Positions 9,113-18,400 of a stretch of DNA of 64,000 bases are shown piece by piece. The stretch is from an uncultured Eubacterium sp. (GTDB lineage: Bacteria; Bacillota; Clostridia; Lachnospirales; Lachnospiraceae): positions 1 through 64,000 of the forward strand of contig CAJUAU010000003.1 in assembly GCA_910584645.1 (NCBI GenBank). The letters run 5' to 3'. Numbering within the stretch: the stretch's first letter is position 1; the number at the start of each line of letters is the position of its first letter. The notes below the pieces were generated by a model that was given only the letters and a program-made list of their open reading frames with translations, was not told the DNA's origin and did not search any database. Position numbers and translations under genes: made by a program.

Positions 9113-9733
9113 ATGACCATGCCAGAACCTATGAAATATGAGAAAATATTAGATGCACTGGAAGAACTGCTGACCAGCAGGGACATGCAGGCGATCACGG
9201 TCCGGGAGATCGCCCAGGCCGCCGGAATTGGAAAGGGAAGTATTTATTATTATTTTTCCTCGAAGGAAGAGATCTTAGATGCATTGATAGAACGTAATTA
9301 TAAAAAGCCCCTGGAGCTGGCAAAAAATCTCGCCACCCAGAGGGAGATTCCCCCATTCACGCGGATGGCAATGCTTTTTCAGGCATGCCGCAGCTCTTCC
9401 GCAGAATTTATCCGGCAGGATGCCTCGGTCTCTGCGCTGGAAACCGGCACGGAATGGGCATTCCTTCACCAAAAATACCTGAATTATATGGTGACAGAAT
9501 TAAAGCCAGTGCTGACGTCCATCATCGAACAGGGCATTGAGTCCGGGGATATCACCTTTGACCATCCCGCCGCCCTGGCTGAGATCGTATTGATCATCTT
9601 AACGGTAAAACTGGACAACACCATCGTCCCTTCCACTGATGAAGAGACGGCGGAGACGATCCGGGGGTTGATCTGCCTATTGGAAAAGGGCACCGAAAAT
9701 CCTGTCGGCGCCCTCAATTTTCTCATGTCGTAG
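9113..9733 (+). CDS. TetR/AcrR family transcriptional regulator
   Basis: A 206-residue regulator with an N-terminal TetR helix-turn-helix: the segment around residues 24-50 has ITVREIAQAAGIGKGSIYYY, then FSSKEEILDAL. A helical ligand-binding domain follows. It is divergent from the SCP2-to-ligase operon and separated by a 210-base region holding two matching palindromes, so it almost certainly represses that operon and responds to a lipid-like effector. GGAGG precedes both ATG 9113 and ATG 9119. The second gives better spacing, making a 204-residue product equally likely. Confidence 0.9.
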   Translation: MTMPEPMKYEKILDALEELLTSRDMQAITVREIAQAAGIGKGSIYYYFSSKEEILDALIERNYKKPLELAKNLATQREIPPFTRMAMLFQACRSSSAEFIRQDASVSALETGTEWAFLHQKYLNYMVTELKPVLTSIIEQGIESGDITFDHPAALAEIVLIILTVKLDNTIVPSTDEETAETIRGLICLLEKGTENPVGALNFLMS

Positions 9734-9735
9734 AT

Positions 9736-9911
9736 AAGCCCCATCAAGCGGTTAAGCGGACAGGCAAGTAAACTTGCATGGACGCTTAGACATTTGATGG
9801 GCAAGACGGTATGAGCATGGAGGCTGAGCCAGCCGGAATGCGAATGCCGGCGGCGATTGCGGGAGTGCGTCAGCACGAAGCAATCGGCTTTTTTATAACA
9901 AGCCCCATCAA
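9736..9911. repeat. Structured 150-base element bounded by 12-base direct repeats
   Basis: AAGCCCCATCAA occurs at 9736-9747 and again at 9900-9911, the second copy including the hisD stop codon. Between them are nested stems on the plus strand: CCCATCAA with TTGATGGG (9794-9801), TAAGCG (9753) with CGCTTA (9783), and GCAAG with CTTGC around 9764-9777. These are followed by a GCCGG/CCGGC stem and a terminator hairpin. It carries no ORF. It may be a small mobile repeat, a 3'-end RNA of the tetR transcript, or both. Confidence 0.6.
9854..9894 (+). terminator. Rho-independent terminator of tetR
   Basis: CGATTGC (9854-9860) pairs with GCAATCG (9880-9886) around an inner GTGC-GTCA-GCAC hairpin. 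The stem is followed by GC and six Ts at 9889-9894. It forms the 3' end of the structured element and probably terminates tetR transcription. Confidence 0.75.
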
Positions 9912-11203
9912 TCCTCAAAGCGCACAGCGATGGAATTGGCATGCGCCGTCAGCTGCTCCGCATTGGCAAACTGAATGATGTCTTTGTGGATCGGCTCCAG
10001 CGCTTCCCTGGAATAAGAGATCAGACTGGATTTCTTGATAAAATCATCCACATTCAGCGGTGAAAAAAACTTGGCGGTGCCATTGGTGGGAAGTACATGG
10101 TTCGGTCCCGCAAAATAGTCCCCCAGGGGTTCACTGCTGTATTCTCCAAGGAAGATCGCCCCGGCATTTTTTATTCTTGTCATGGTATCAAACGGATTTT
10201 TCGTCAGGATCTCAAGGTGCTCGGAGGCAATCTCATTGGCCGCCCGGATGGCGTCGGACATGGAATCTGCCACCAAAAGATACCCATAATTTTCCAGAGA
10301 TTTCCGGATGATATCCGCACGGCTCAAGGTCTTCAAAAATTCCTGAATCTCTTCTTCTACCTTCACTGCCAGTTCCTCACTGGTGGTCACCAAAATGGCA
10401 GATGCCAGTTCGTCATGTTCTGCCTGGGACAAAAGATCCGCCGCCACATAACGGGGATTTGCCGTCTCGTCTGCCAGCACAAGGATCTCACTGGGACCTG
10501 CGATGGAATCAATGCTCACATGCCCATATACGCTCTTTTTCGCCAGCGCCACAAATATATTTCCTGGTCCACAGATCTTTGCCACCTTTTTGATGGAGGC
10601 GGTGCCATAGGCAAGGGCAGCCACTGCCTGGGCCCCTCCTGCTTTGTATACCTCTGTGGCTCCTGCCAGGTCTGCCGCCACCAATGTCGCAGGGTTTACC
10701 TTTCCGTCCGCTCCCGGAGGCGTCACCATAACGATGCGTTCCACCCCCGCCACCTGGGCCGGAATGATGTTCATAAGCACGCTGGAAGGATATGCTGCTT
10801 TTCCGCCGGGCACATATACGCCGACACTGTCTAAGGGCGTGATGCGCTGTCCCAGGACCACACCGTCCTCTCTGGTCTCGATCCAGCTGTTCCGAAGCTG
10901 TTTTTTATGAAAATCCTGAATGTTTGCCAGAGATTTTTTCATCACTTCTACCAGAGATGTCTCCACCTGGGCGTATGCCTCCTGGATCTCTTCCCCGGTC
11001 ACACGGATATTGTCTGGCGTGATCTCAGCTTTGTCAAATTTTTTTGTATAATGGAACAGGGCTTCATCCCCCTTTTCCTTTACCTCGTTCAGAATCTCAT
11101 TTACCGTATCCTGATAGGTGTCATACTGGTTCGGACTGCGTTTCAGCAGACTTTCCAGAATATTTTCCATGGATGCATCGTCCAGTCTGATCCGTCTCAT
11201 CAT
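9908..11203 (-). CDS. hisD: Histidinol dehydrogenase
   Basis: HisD catalyses the last two steps of histidine synthesis, oxidising L-histidinol to L-histidine with NAD and a zinc ion. The protein is full length (about 431 residues) and colinear with the family: PGGKAAYPSSVLMN, the NAD-site region KVAKICGPGN, GPSEILVLAD, the zinc/catalytic region LLSQAEHDELASAILVTT, and a C-terminal AGPNHVLPT. A GTG and two ATGs lie together at the 5' end; AGGAG six bases upstream favours the ATG at 11203. It is the third gene of a hisZ-hisG-hisD run, 13 bases after hisG. Confidence 0.95.
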   Translation of the reverse strand: MMRRIRLDDASMENILESLLKRSPNQYDTYQDTVNEILNEVKEKGDEALFHYTKKFDKAEITPDNIRVTGEEIQEAYAQVETSLVEVMKKSLANIQDFHKKQLRNSWIETREDGVVLGQRITPLDSVGVYVPGGKAAYPSSVLMNIIPAQVAGVERIVMVTPPGADGKVNPATLVAADLAGATEVYKAGGAQAVAALAYGTASIKKVAKICGPGNIFVALAKKSVYGHVSIDSIAGPSEILVLADETANPRYVAADLLSQAEHDELASAILVTTSEELAVKVEEEIQEFLKTLSRADIIRKSLENYGYLLVADSMSDAIRAANEIASEHLEILTKNPFDTMTRIKNAGAIFLGEYSSEPLGDYFAGPNHVLPTNGTAKFFSPLNVDDFIKKSSLISYSREALEPIHKDIIQFANAEQLTAHANSIAVRFED

Positions 11204-11216
11204 CACCCTCTCCTTT

Positions 11217-11858
11217 CTATTCGCTCAACGCCTGCTTTAAGTCTTTTACGATCTTTGTGATCCGTTCCCGCTGCATCTTCATGCTCGCCTCATTGACCAC
11301 CACTCTCGCTGACAGCGGACAGATCTCCTCCAATACTTCCAACCCGTTCTCTTTCAGGGTAGAACCGGTCTCCACGATATCCACAATCACCTCGGAGAGT
11401 CCCACAATGGGCGCTAGTTCCACGGAACCATTCAGTTTCACGATCTCCACGGTCTGATGTTTTTTATTGTAAAAATAATCCTTGGCGATCTTTGGATATT
11501 TGGAAGCCACCCGGATAATCTCATTTTTTTTCAAAAGCTCCCTGGCGGACGCCGGACCTGCCACACACATACGGCATTTTCCAAGTCCCAGATCCAGAAC
11601 CTCCAGAATCTTACGCCCCTCTTCCAGAATGGTATCGCTTCCCACCACTCCGATATCCGCAGCGCCGTATTCTACATATGTAGGCACGTCTGAAGTCTTG
11701 GAAAGGAAAAATTTTAGTCCCAGTTCCTCATTGACAAAGATCAGCTTTCTCGTATCCTTGTCCTTCATCTCCTCACAGGTGATGCCCGTCTGCTCCAGTA
11801 ATGCCAGTGTCTGCTTGGCAAGTCTTCCCTTTGCCAGTGCAATCGTTAAATATTTCAT
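11217..11858 (-). CDS. hisG: ATP phosphoribosyltransferase, short form
   Basis: HisG condenses ATP with PRPP in the first committed step of histidine synthesis. At 213 residues it is the short form, which lacks the C-terminal regulatory domain and needs HisZ. Family landmarks include the N-terminal TIALAKGRL, VEYGAADIGVVGSD and a late DIVETGSTLKENGL PRPP-binding motif. The start at 11858 follows GGAGGAAGGT. The upstream hisZ gene is 22 bases away, matching the obligate HisG-HisZ hetero-octamer. Confidence 0.95.
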   Translation of the reverse strand: MKYLTIALAKGRLAKQTLALLEQTGITCEEMKDKDTRKLIFVNEELGLKFFLSKTSDVPTYVEYGAADIGVVGSDTILEEGRKILEVLDLGLGKCRMCVAGPASARELLKKNEIIRVASKYPKIAKDYFYNKKHQTVEIVKLNGSVELAPIVGLSEVIVDIVETGSTLKENGLEVLEEICPLSARVVVNEASMKMQRERITKIVKDLKQALSE

Positions 11859-11880
11859 ACCTTCCTCCATCCTGAATCTG

Positions 11881-13098
11881 TCATAGATCGATCGTTGTCG
11901 TCTGGTCGTCTTCCACATAGACAATGCTGGAAATCTGGTTTTCTAACGCATAGCCGCGGTATACCTCCAGCTCTGTCTGGGCATCCCTGCGCATCAGCAT
12001 CACCCGGCGTCCCTCATTCCGGTAACGGTTTCCAAGGTGAACCGCTTTTTCGCGGCTGGCGGAACGGTACAGGATCAGAATGCCATCCGTCTCTGTGGGG
12101 ATCTCCGCCTTCTGGCTGGCAAGGGCGTTCATCAGCTGGTCTAAGACGATGGCAAGCCCTACCGCCGGCGACTTTTTGCCAAACTGCTCGATCAATTTGT
12201 CATAACGTCCCCCGGTGACGATCGCCTCCCCGGTTCCGTATGTATATGCTTTAAAAATGATACCTGTATAATAATCATAATGACTGAGCATCCCCAGGTC
12301 AAAGGTCACACTCTCTTCCAGTCCATAGATTCCCAGAATCTCCTGGACGGTCTCCAGACGCTGCAGTGCCTCCAGCGCCCCCAGATGGTTCACCCTCTCC
12401 CTGGCATAAGCCAGTGTTTCTTTGGCGCCAAAGAGATCCGGAAGCCGGATCAGCAGCTCCTTTAACTGGGAAGAAAGATTCTTTTTCTCAATCATCTCCT
12501 GCACGCCAAAACTGTTCTTATTGGCGATAAGACGCTTATATTCCTGAATCTCTCCGGCAGAAAATCCCGATTCTTCCATCAGGCCACGGATAAATCCCGC
12601 GTGCCCCACATCGATCTTAAATTCCTTCAGGCCGGACTTGGCGAGACATTCTACGGTCATGGCGATCATCTCGGCATCCGCATCGGAACTGGAATCATTC
12701 ATAAGCTCGGCGCCGATCTGGGCGATCTCCGAGAGCTTTCCCTGATACCCCCGCCGGTGGATAAAAGTATTTCCCGCATAAGAAAGACGGATGGGCATCT
12801 CTTCTTCCGAATAATATTTTGCCACACACCTGGCGATGGACGGCGTGATATCCGGGCGCAGCGCCAGGGTATTGTTATACTGGTCAAAGAATTTGAACAT
12901 TTCCTTTGATTCCACGGTGCCCCGCTCCTGGTTGAAGATATCGAAAAACTCAAAGGTCGGGGTGAGGATATCCTGAAACCCGTAGAGTTTCATGATCTTA
13001 TGGATCTCAGCTTCCACCCACTCTCTTTTCTCACATTCTACACCATATATATCCCGGACTCCCTCCGGAGTAAACAACAAATTCTGTTCGTATTCCAT
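11881..13098 (-). CDS. hisZ: ATP phosphoribosyltransferase regulatory subunit
   Basis: The 405-residue product resembles the catalytic core of histidyl-tRNA synthetase. It has class II motifs such as FDQYNNTLALRPDITPSIAR, GRYDKLIEQFG and FDLGMLSHYDYYTGIIFKAY, but no anticodon-binding domain, which identifies HisZ. It allosterically completes short-form HisG. Its C-terminal segment from about 320 is longer than in minimal HisZ proteins. It leads the his gene group with a GGGAGGGAG ribosome-binding site; no T-box or other leader structure fits in the 21 bases before it. Confidence 0.93.
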   Translation of the reverse strand: MEYEQNLLFTPEGVRDIYGVECEKREWVEAEIHKIMKLYGFQDILTPTFEFFDIFNQERGTVESKEMFKFFDQYNNTLALRPDITPSIARCVAKYYSEEEMPIRLSYAGNTFIHRRGYQGKLSEIAQIGAELMNDSSSDADAEMIAMTVECLAKSGLKEFKIDVGHAGFIRGLMEESGFSAGEIQEYKRLIANKNSFGVQEMIEKKNLSSQLKELLIRLPDLFGAKETLAYARERVNHLGALEALQRLETVQEILGIYGLEESVTFDLGMLSHYDYYTGIIFKAYTYGTGEAIVTGGRYDKLIEQFGKKSPAVGLAIVLDQLMNALASQKAEIPTETDGILILYRSASREKAVHLGNRYRNEGRRVMLMRRDAQTELEVYRGYALENQISSIVYVEDDQTTTIDL

Positions 13099-13119
13099 TC
13101 TGCCATCTCCCTCCCTGTT

Positions 13120-14340
13120 TTAGTGATAGATCGCCGTCGGCTGCTGGCTCTTCGGTGCATATCCGGCATCTTCCAGCGCCTTTATGATCTGCTCCTTGTG
13201 CTCGTGGCCAAAGGCCTCCATGGTGATCGTCAGCTCCACTGCGGCATTGCGGTTGATGCTGATAAACTGGTTATGTTCCAGCCGAATGACATTTCCCTGC
13301 GCCCTGGCGATCACATCCGCCACATGAAGCAGCTCACCGGGACGGTCTGGAAGCTCTACGGACACAGTAAATACCCTTCCTCTCTGGATCAGACCATGCT
13401 GTACCACAGAGGAAATGGTGATGACATCCATGTTGCCGCCGCTGAGGATGGACACCACTTTCTTCCCCTGGATATCCATTTTCTTCAACGCCGCCACGGT
13501 CAAAAGCCCGGAGTTTTCCACCACCATCTTATGGTTTTCCATCATATCAAGGAAATTCACGATCAGGTCATGGTCGTCTACCGTAATGATATCATCCAGA
13601 TTTTTCTGTATGTAGGGGAAAATATTGGATCCCGGCGTCTTCACCGCGGTACCGTCAGCGATGGTATTCACTCCCGGCAGAGACACGACTTTCCCCTGTC
13701 TTAAAGATTCCTGCATGCAGTTTGCCCCCGCCGGCTCCACACCGATCACCTTGATGTTTGGATTGAGCAGCTTAGCCAGGGTCGACACGCCGCAGGCGAG
13801 CCCGCCGCCCCCGATAGGAACCAGAATGATGTCCACCGTGGGAAGTTCCTTAAAGATCTCCATGGCGATAGACCCCTGGCCGGTGGCAACCACCTCATCA
13901 TCGAAGGGATGGACAAAGGTATATCCCTGTTCTTCTGCCAGCTTCAGCGCATGGCTGCAGGCATCGTCGTATACATTTCCATGTAATACCACCTCAGCAC
14001 CGTAACTTTTCGTACGGTTTACTTTGATAAGTGGTGTGGTTGTGGGCATGACGATCACGGCTTTTACTCCAAAAAGCTTTGCCGCATATGCCACACCCTG
14101 GGCATGATTTCCGGCAGATGCAGTGATCAGACCCTTCTCCCTCTCCTCTTCGGACAGGGTGCTGATCTTGTAGTAGGCGCCTCTTACTTTATAAGCCCCC
14201 GTATACTGCATGTTTTCCGGCTTGAAATAAACTTTCGCCCCGGTCTCGGCGCTATAGTATTCGCTGTAGATCAGGTTCGTAGGAAGTATAACCTCCTTGA
14301 CCCTCTCGCTCGCCTCTTCAAATTTATCCAGTGTCATCAT
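13120..14340 (-). CDS. ilvA: Threonine ammonia-lyase with ACT domain
   Basis: This PLP enzyme deaminates threonine (and serine) to 2-oxobutyrate. The Schiff-base lysine is K51 in TGAYKVRGA. Other landmarks are SAGNHAQGVA, the glycine-rich phosphate-binding PIGGGGLACG and the late SGGNMD. From about residue 330 a single ACT domain (VELPDRPGELLHVADVIARA) suggests allosteric control. The 406-residue architecture is that of the short catabolic/TdcB-like enzymes rather than the two-ACT biosynthetic form. It is located between ftsY and hisZ. Confidence 0.92.
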   Translation of the reverse strand: MMTLDKFEEASERVKEVILPTNLIYSEYYSAETGAKVYFKPENMQYTGAYKVRGAYYKISTLSEEEREKGLITASAGNHAQGVAYAAKLFGVKAVIVMPTTTPLIKVNRTKSYGAEVVLHGNVYDDACSHALKLAEEQGYTFVHPFDDEVVATGQGSIAMEIFKELPTVDIILVPIGGGGLACGVSTLAKLLNPNIKVIGVEPAGANCMQESLRQGKVVSLPGVNTIADGTAVKTPGSNIFPYIQKNLDDIITVDDHDLIVNFLDMMENHKMVVENSGLLTVAALKKMDIQGKKVVSILSGGNMDVITISSVVQHGLIQRGRVFTVSVELPDRPGELLHVADVIARAQGNVIRLEHNQFISINRNAAVELTITMEAFGHEHKEQIIKALEDAGYAPKSQQPTAIYH

Positions 14341-14397
14341 GAATTGTCATCTGCCTTTCTCTCAATTTTTATGTCGGCACTCATTTTACCACGATTT

Positions 14398-15318
14398 CTA
14401 TTGTTCTGCAACATCAAATAGAGCGTCCACAAACTCTCCAGCGTCAAATCTCTGCAGATCATCGATCTTTTCCCCGATGCCGATATATTTTACCGGAATG
14501 TTCAGTTCGGACTGGATGGCAATGGCAATGCCGCCCTTTGCCGTCCCGTCCAGCTTGGTAAGGACAACCCCTGTGATATCCGCCACCTCACTGAACTGCT
14601 TCGCCTGGACAAGGGCGTTCTGTCCAGTGGTTCCATCCACTACGATAAAGGTCTCCAGATGGGCGTCACTGTACTCATTTTCAATGATCTTATAGATCTT
14701 GTGCAGCTCCGCCATCAGGTTTTTTTTGTTATGAAGGCGTCCTGCGGTGTCACACAGAAGTATATCTGTATTTCTCGCCTTTGCCGCCGCCACCGCGTCA
14801 TATACGATGGCTGCCGGGTCTGCCCCCTCCTGACCGGCAATGATATCCACACCGGCGCGGCCGGACCACTCCTTCAACTGGTCGATGGCGCCGGCGCGGA
14901 AGGTGTCTGCCGCCGCCAGAAGCACTTTTTTTCCATCTTTTTTCATCTGTCCTGCCAGTTTTCCTACACTTGTAGTCTTTCCCACACCGTTGACGCCGAT
15001 AAACAGCACCACGGATTTCTTTTTCTCAAACTCATAAGCATCCTCATGTACCTTCATCTGATCTTTGATGGTATCCATCAGCAGGGTACGGCAAGCCGAT
15101 GCTTCTTTGATCTTCTCTTCCTTCACCTTTTCCTGGAGCTCCTCGATGATCTTCATGGAAGTATCCATACCAATATCAGCCATGATCAGCTGCTCCTCCA
15201 GCTCCTCGTAAAAATCATCATCAATTTCAGAAAAACCGGAAAATATTGAATCGATGCCCGACACAAAACTATCCCGCGTCTTGCTCAGTCCGCTCTTTAA
15301 TTTACTGAAAATACCCAT
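14398..15318 (-). CDS. ftsY: Signal recognition particle receptor FtsY
   Basis: FtsY is the membrane-associated GTPase that docks SRP-ribosome complexes at the Sec translocon. The N-domain is short and the acidic A-domain is nearly absent, as usual in Firmicutes. G-domain motifs are GVNGVGKTTSVGKLA (P-loop), DTFRAGAIDQL, DTAGRLHNK, TKLDGTAKGG and the closing GIGEKIDDLQRF. The start at 15318 (MGIFSKL) gives 306 residues and is preferred over an upstream in-frame ATG without ribosome-binding site. It follows smc in the conserved plsX-rnc-smc-ftsY order. Confidence 0.96.
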   Translation of the reverse strand: MGIFSKLKSGLSKTRDSFVSGIDSIFSGFSEIDDDFYEELEEQLIMADIGMDTSMKIIEELQEKVKEEKIKEASACRTLLMDTIKDQMKVHEDAYEFEKKKSVVLFIGVNGVGKTTSVGKLAGQMKKDGKKVLLAAADTFRAGAIDQLKEWSGRAGVDIIAGQEGADPAAIVYDAVAAAKARNTDILLCDTAGRLHNKKNLMAELHKIYKIIENEYSDAHLETFIVVDGTTGQNALVQAKQFSEVADITGVVLTKLDGTAKGGIAIAIQSELNIPVKYIGIGEKIDDLQRFDAGEFVDALFDVAEQ

Positions 15319-15402
15319 TATCTTCTTTCTCTCCTTATTCACACTTCCAGACATGCCGCCGCAGGCGGCACAAACAATACTTGAATCTGTTGGATCCCGC
15401 AG

Positions 15403-18400
15403 CTATTGGGCAGCCGCCTTCTGCTCATTCTTCAACTGTTCCTCGATCAGTTTGACAGAAACGAGAGTTGACACACCCTTTTCCTGCATCGTGATACCAT
15501 AGAGGGCATCCGCCGCCGACATCGTTCCCTGCCGGTGGGTGATCACGATAAACTGCGTGTTCTTCGTTAGTTTATGTAAATATTTCGCATACCGCTTTAC
15601 ATTGGAGTCATCCAGCGCCGCTTCGATCTCATCCAGCAGGCAGAAGGGGGATGGTTTCAGGTTCTGGATGGCAAATAAAAGGGCGATGGCCGTCAGTGCC
15701 TTCTCTCCACCGGAGAGCTGCATCATATTCTGCAGTTTCTTTCCCGGCGGCTGGGCGATGATCCGAATGCCGGCTTCTAACACATCCTCGTCCTCCACCA
15801 ATTCCAGGGTTCCCTTTCCACCGCCAAACAATTCCCGGAATACCCGGTCAAACTGGGATTTGATCTGGCTGAACTTTTCGTTGAACTGTCCCCGCATCTC
15901 CACATCCAGGTCGGCAATGATCTCTTTCAGTGCCTCCTCGGACTCGATCAGATCATCGTGCTGGGTTTTCAGCAGTTCATAGCGCTCGCTGACACTTTTA
16001 TAATCCTCAATGGCATTGACATTGACATCTCCCAGGCCACGGATGCTGTTTTTCGTCTCCCCCACCAGGTTTTTGATCCTGGCATAAGTAAATTCCGGTT
16101 CTCCTGCCATCTCTCTGGCATTGTGGTAAGTAACCTCGTACTCGTTCCACATATAATTGATGCGGTTTTCCAGCTGTTCCTCCAGTTTTTCCTTTCGCGC
16201 CCCCAGCCGGAAGCATTCTTTATCCAGTTCGCCGATATGCTCCATCATCTCATTTCTCTTGTCAAAGAAATCTTTCTGGGAAACCATCAGCTCTTCTTTT
16301 TTCTTCGTGTAATCTTCAATCTCCTGTTCCAGTGTGGCGATTTCTTCTTTGCACACCGTGATCCGTCCCTCAAACTCTTCGATAGACTGGTTCATCTGAT
16401 CCACCTGGGTATCTGAACTGTTCTGTTCCTCCACAAGGGCCTGATATTCTTTTTCCAATTCTGTCAGCCGGTTTTCTGTCTTTTCCAGGTTTTCCAGAAG
16501 AAAGCTGTTTTTCTGGGTAAAAGCTGAGATCTCCAGTTTGAGCTCTGCCAGCCTTTCCTGGGATTTTGAAAGGGTTTCCGCTGCCTTTTCCAGTTCCTCT
16601 GTGGTCTGCTCCTGGATCTTTTTCGCCTGATCATTTTTCTTCTGGCTGTCCTTCAGCTGGGAATCGATGCGGGACAGAGTTTCCGTCAGAATGTTTTTCT
16701 GGCTTTCCAGTTCCTTGCCATCATTTACGATAGCATTGAATTCCGCCTCTTTCTGCTCCTTCACTGCCACCGCCTGCTCATATTTGATGTTCGCCGTATT
16801 CTCACGAAGCCCCAGCTCTTTGAGCACAGAATCCTTTTCCTTCGCCCTCTGCTCTGCCTTGCCGGCTTCTTCCTCCAGCCGTTTTCTCTTTTCCCGAAGC
16901 TTGTCCATGGATCTTTCAATCTTCTGGATCTCCTCTTCCAGTTTCTCCATCTCCCGGCGCCTTCCCAGCAGATTATTGCTGTTCTTGTAGGCTCCTCCGG
17001 ACATGGATCCTCCCGGATTCAGAAGCTCCCCCTCCAGTGTTACAATACGCAGGGTATGCTTAAATTTTCTTCCCAGTGCCATGGCATGGTCAATGGTATC
17101 CACCAGGACAAACCGGCCCAGCAGATACTGTACCAGACCATCAAATCTCTGGTCTTTCTTAACCAGTTCCGACACGCAGCCGATCACACCCTGTTCCGAG
17201 AGCACCTCCGGCTTGATCCGTCCCGCCGCGGCAGAAACGGTGGTCAACGGAAGAAAAGTAGCCCGTCCATAACGGTGCTTTTTCAGGAAATTGATCATAT
17301 CTTTGGCAGTCTGCTCGTCCTCTGTGACTATGTTCTGGATACTCCCACCCAGAGCGGTTTCCACCGCCGTTTCATATTTTTTATCCACCTGTATGATATC
17401 CGCCACAACGCCGACGATACCAGGATTCTCCTGCTTTTGCTCCATTACCCGGCGGATACTCTGTCCATAGCCGTCATAGCGCTCCGTAATATTTTTCAGT
17501 GTGGCAAGACGGGAGGATTTCATATGATAATCCCTCTGCCTTTCATGGAGTTCGTGCCGCAGGTCGTTAAACTCAGTGCGGCATTCTTCTGCCTTCTTTA
17601 AAAACTCTTTTCTCTTTACATATTCCGCGTCCAGAGACTGGCGGATCTCTTCCAGGGCAGCTTCTTCCTGCTGCATTTGTTCGACAGCAGTAGAAACCTG
17701 GCTTTTGTTAGACAGGATCCTCTGGTTCAGCTCCGCCTTGCGGATGGAGTTCTGCTCCATCATGGACTCAATCTTCTGATGCTCAATATGGATCTCTGAG
17801 GTCTGGTTCATGGAAGACAGGATAATGTCATTCTGCTCGGCGATGGTTTTCTCCATCTCCCCGATCCTTTCATTAAGCCGGTCTGCCTCTTTGAGAAGCT
17901 TTTCTTCTTCCGACTGCATCTGAGCCAGCGTCCCGGTAAATTCCTTCTGGCTCTCCAGATATCCTTCTTTCTCTTTCGTCACCTCATCCACAGAGGCCTG
18001 GATGCTGTTCATACGGTCCGTATAGTATTCTTTTCCATGGGAAAGAGAAGAAATCTTCTCCTTCGCGATACGGATCTCTCCCTCGATGCTGGCAAGGGCA
18101 AGACGGTCTCTGTTGCATTTCTCCTTTTTCTGTTCCAGGAGCCCGTCGTATTCCTTGATCTGATGTTCCACCTCTTCAAACTGAGATTTGGTACTCTCCT
18201 GTTCTTTCTTGACCTCCTCCAGTTCTTTTTCCGCATTGGAAATATTGGTCTTTGCCTCCTGCAGGTCTTCCTGGAAGCTGTTATAATCCTGAATAAATAA
18301 ACTGATCTCGTATTTTTTCAGCTCTTCTTTCAGCCGCAGGTACTCTCTTGCCTTCTCTGACTGTTTTGCCAAAGGACCTACCTGTTTTTCCAGTTCTGTC

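Noticed and set aside
13099..14397. T-box or amino-acid leader before the histidine or threonine genes
   Set aside because: Gaps of only about 20 and 57 bases leave no room for a T-box, and no specifier or antiterminator motif is seen.
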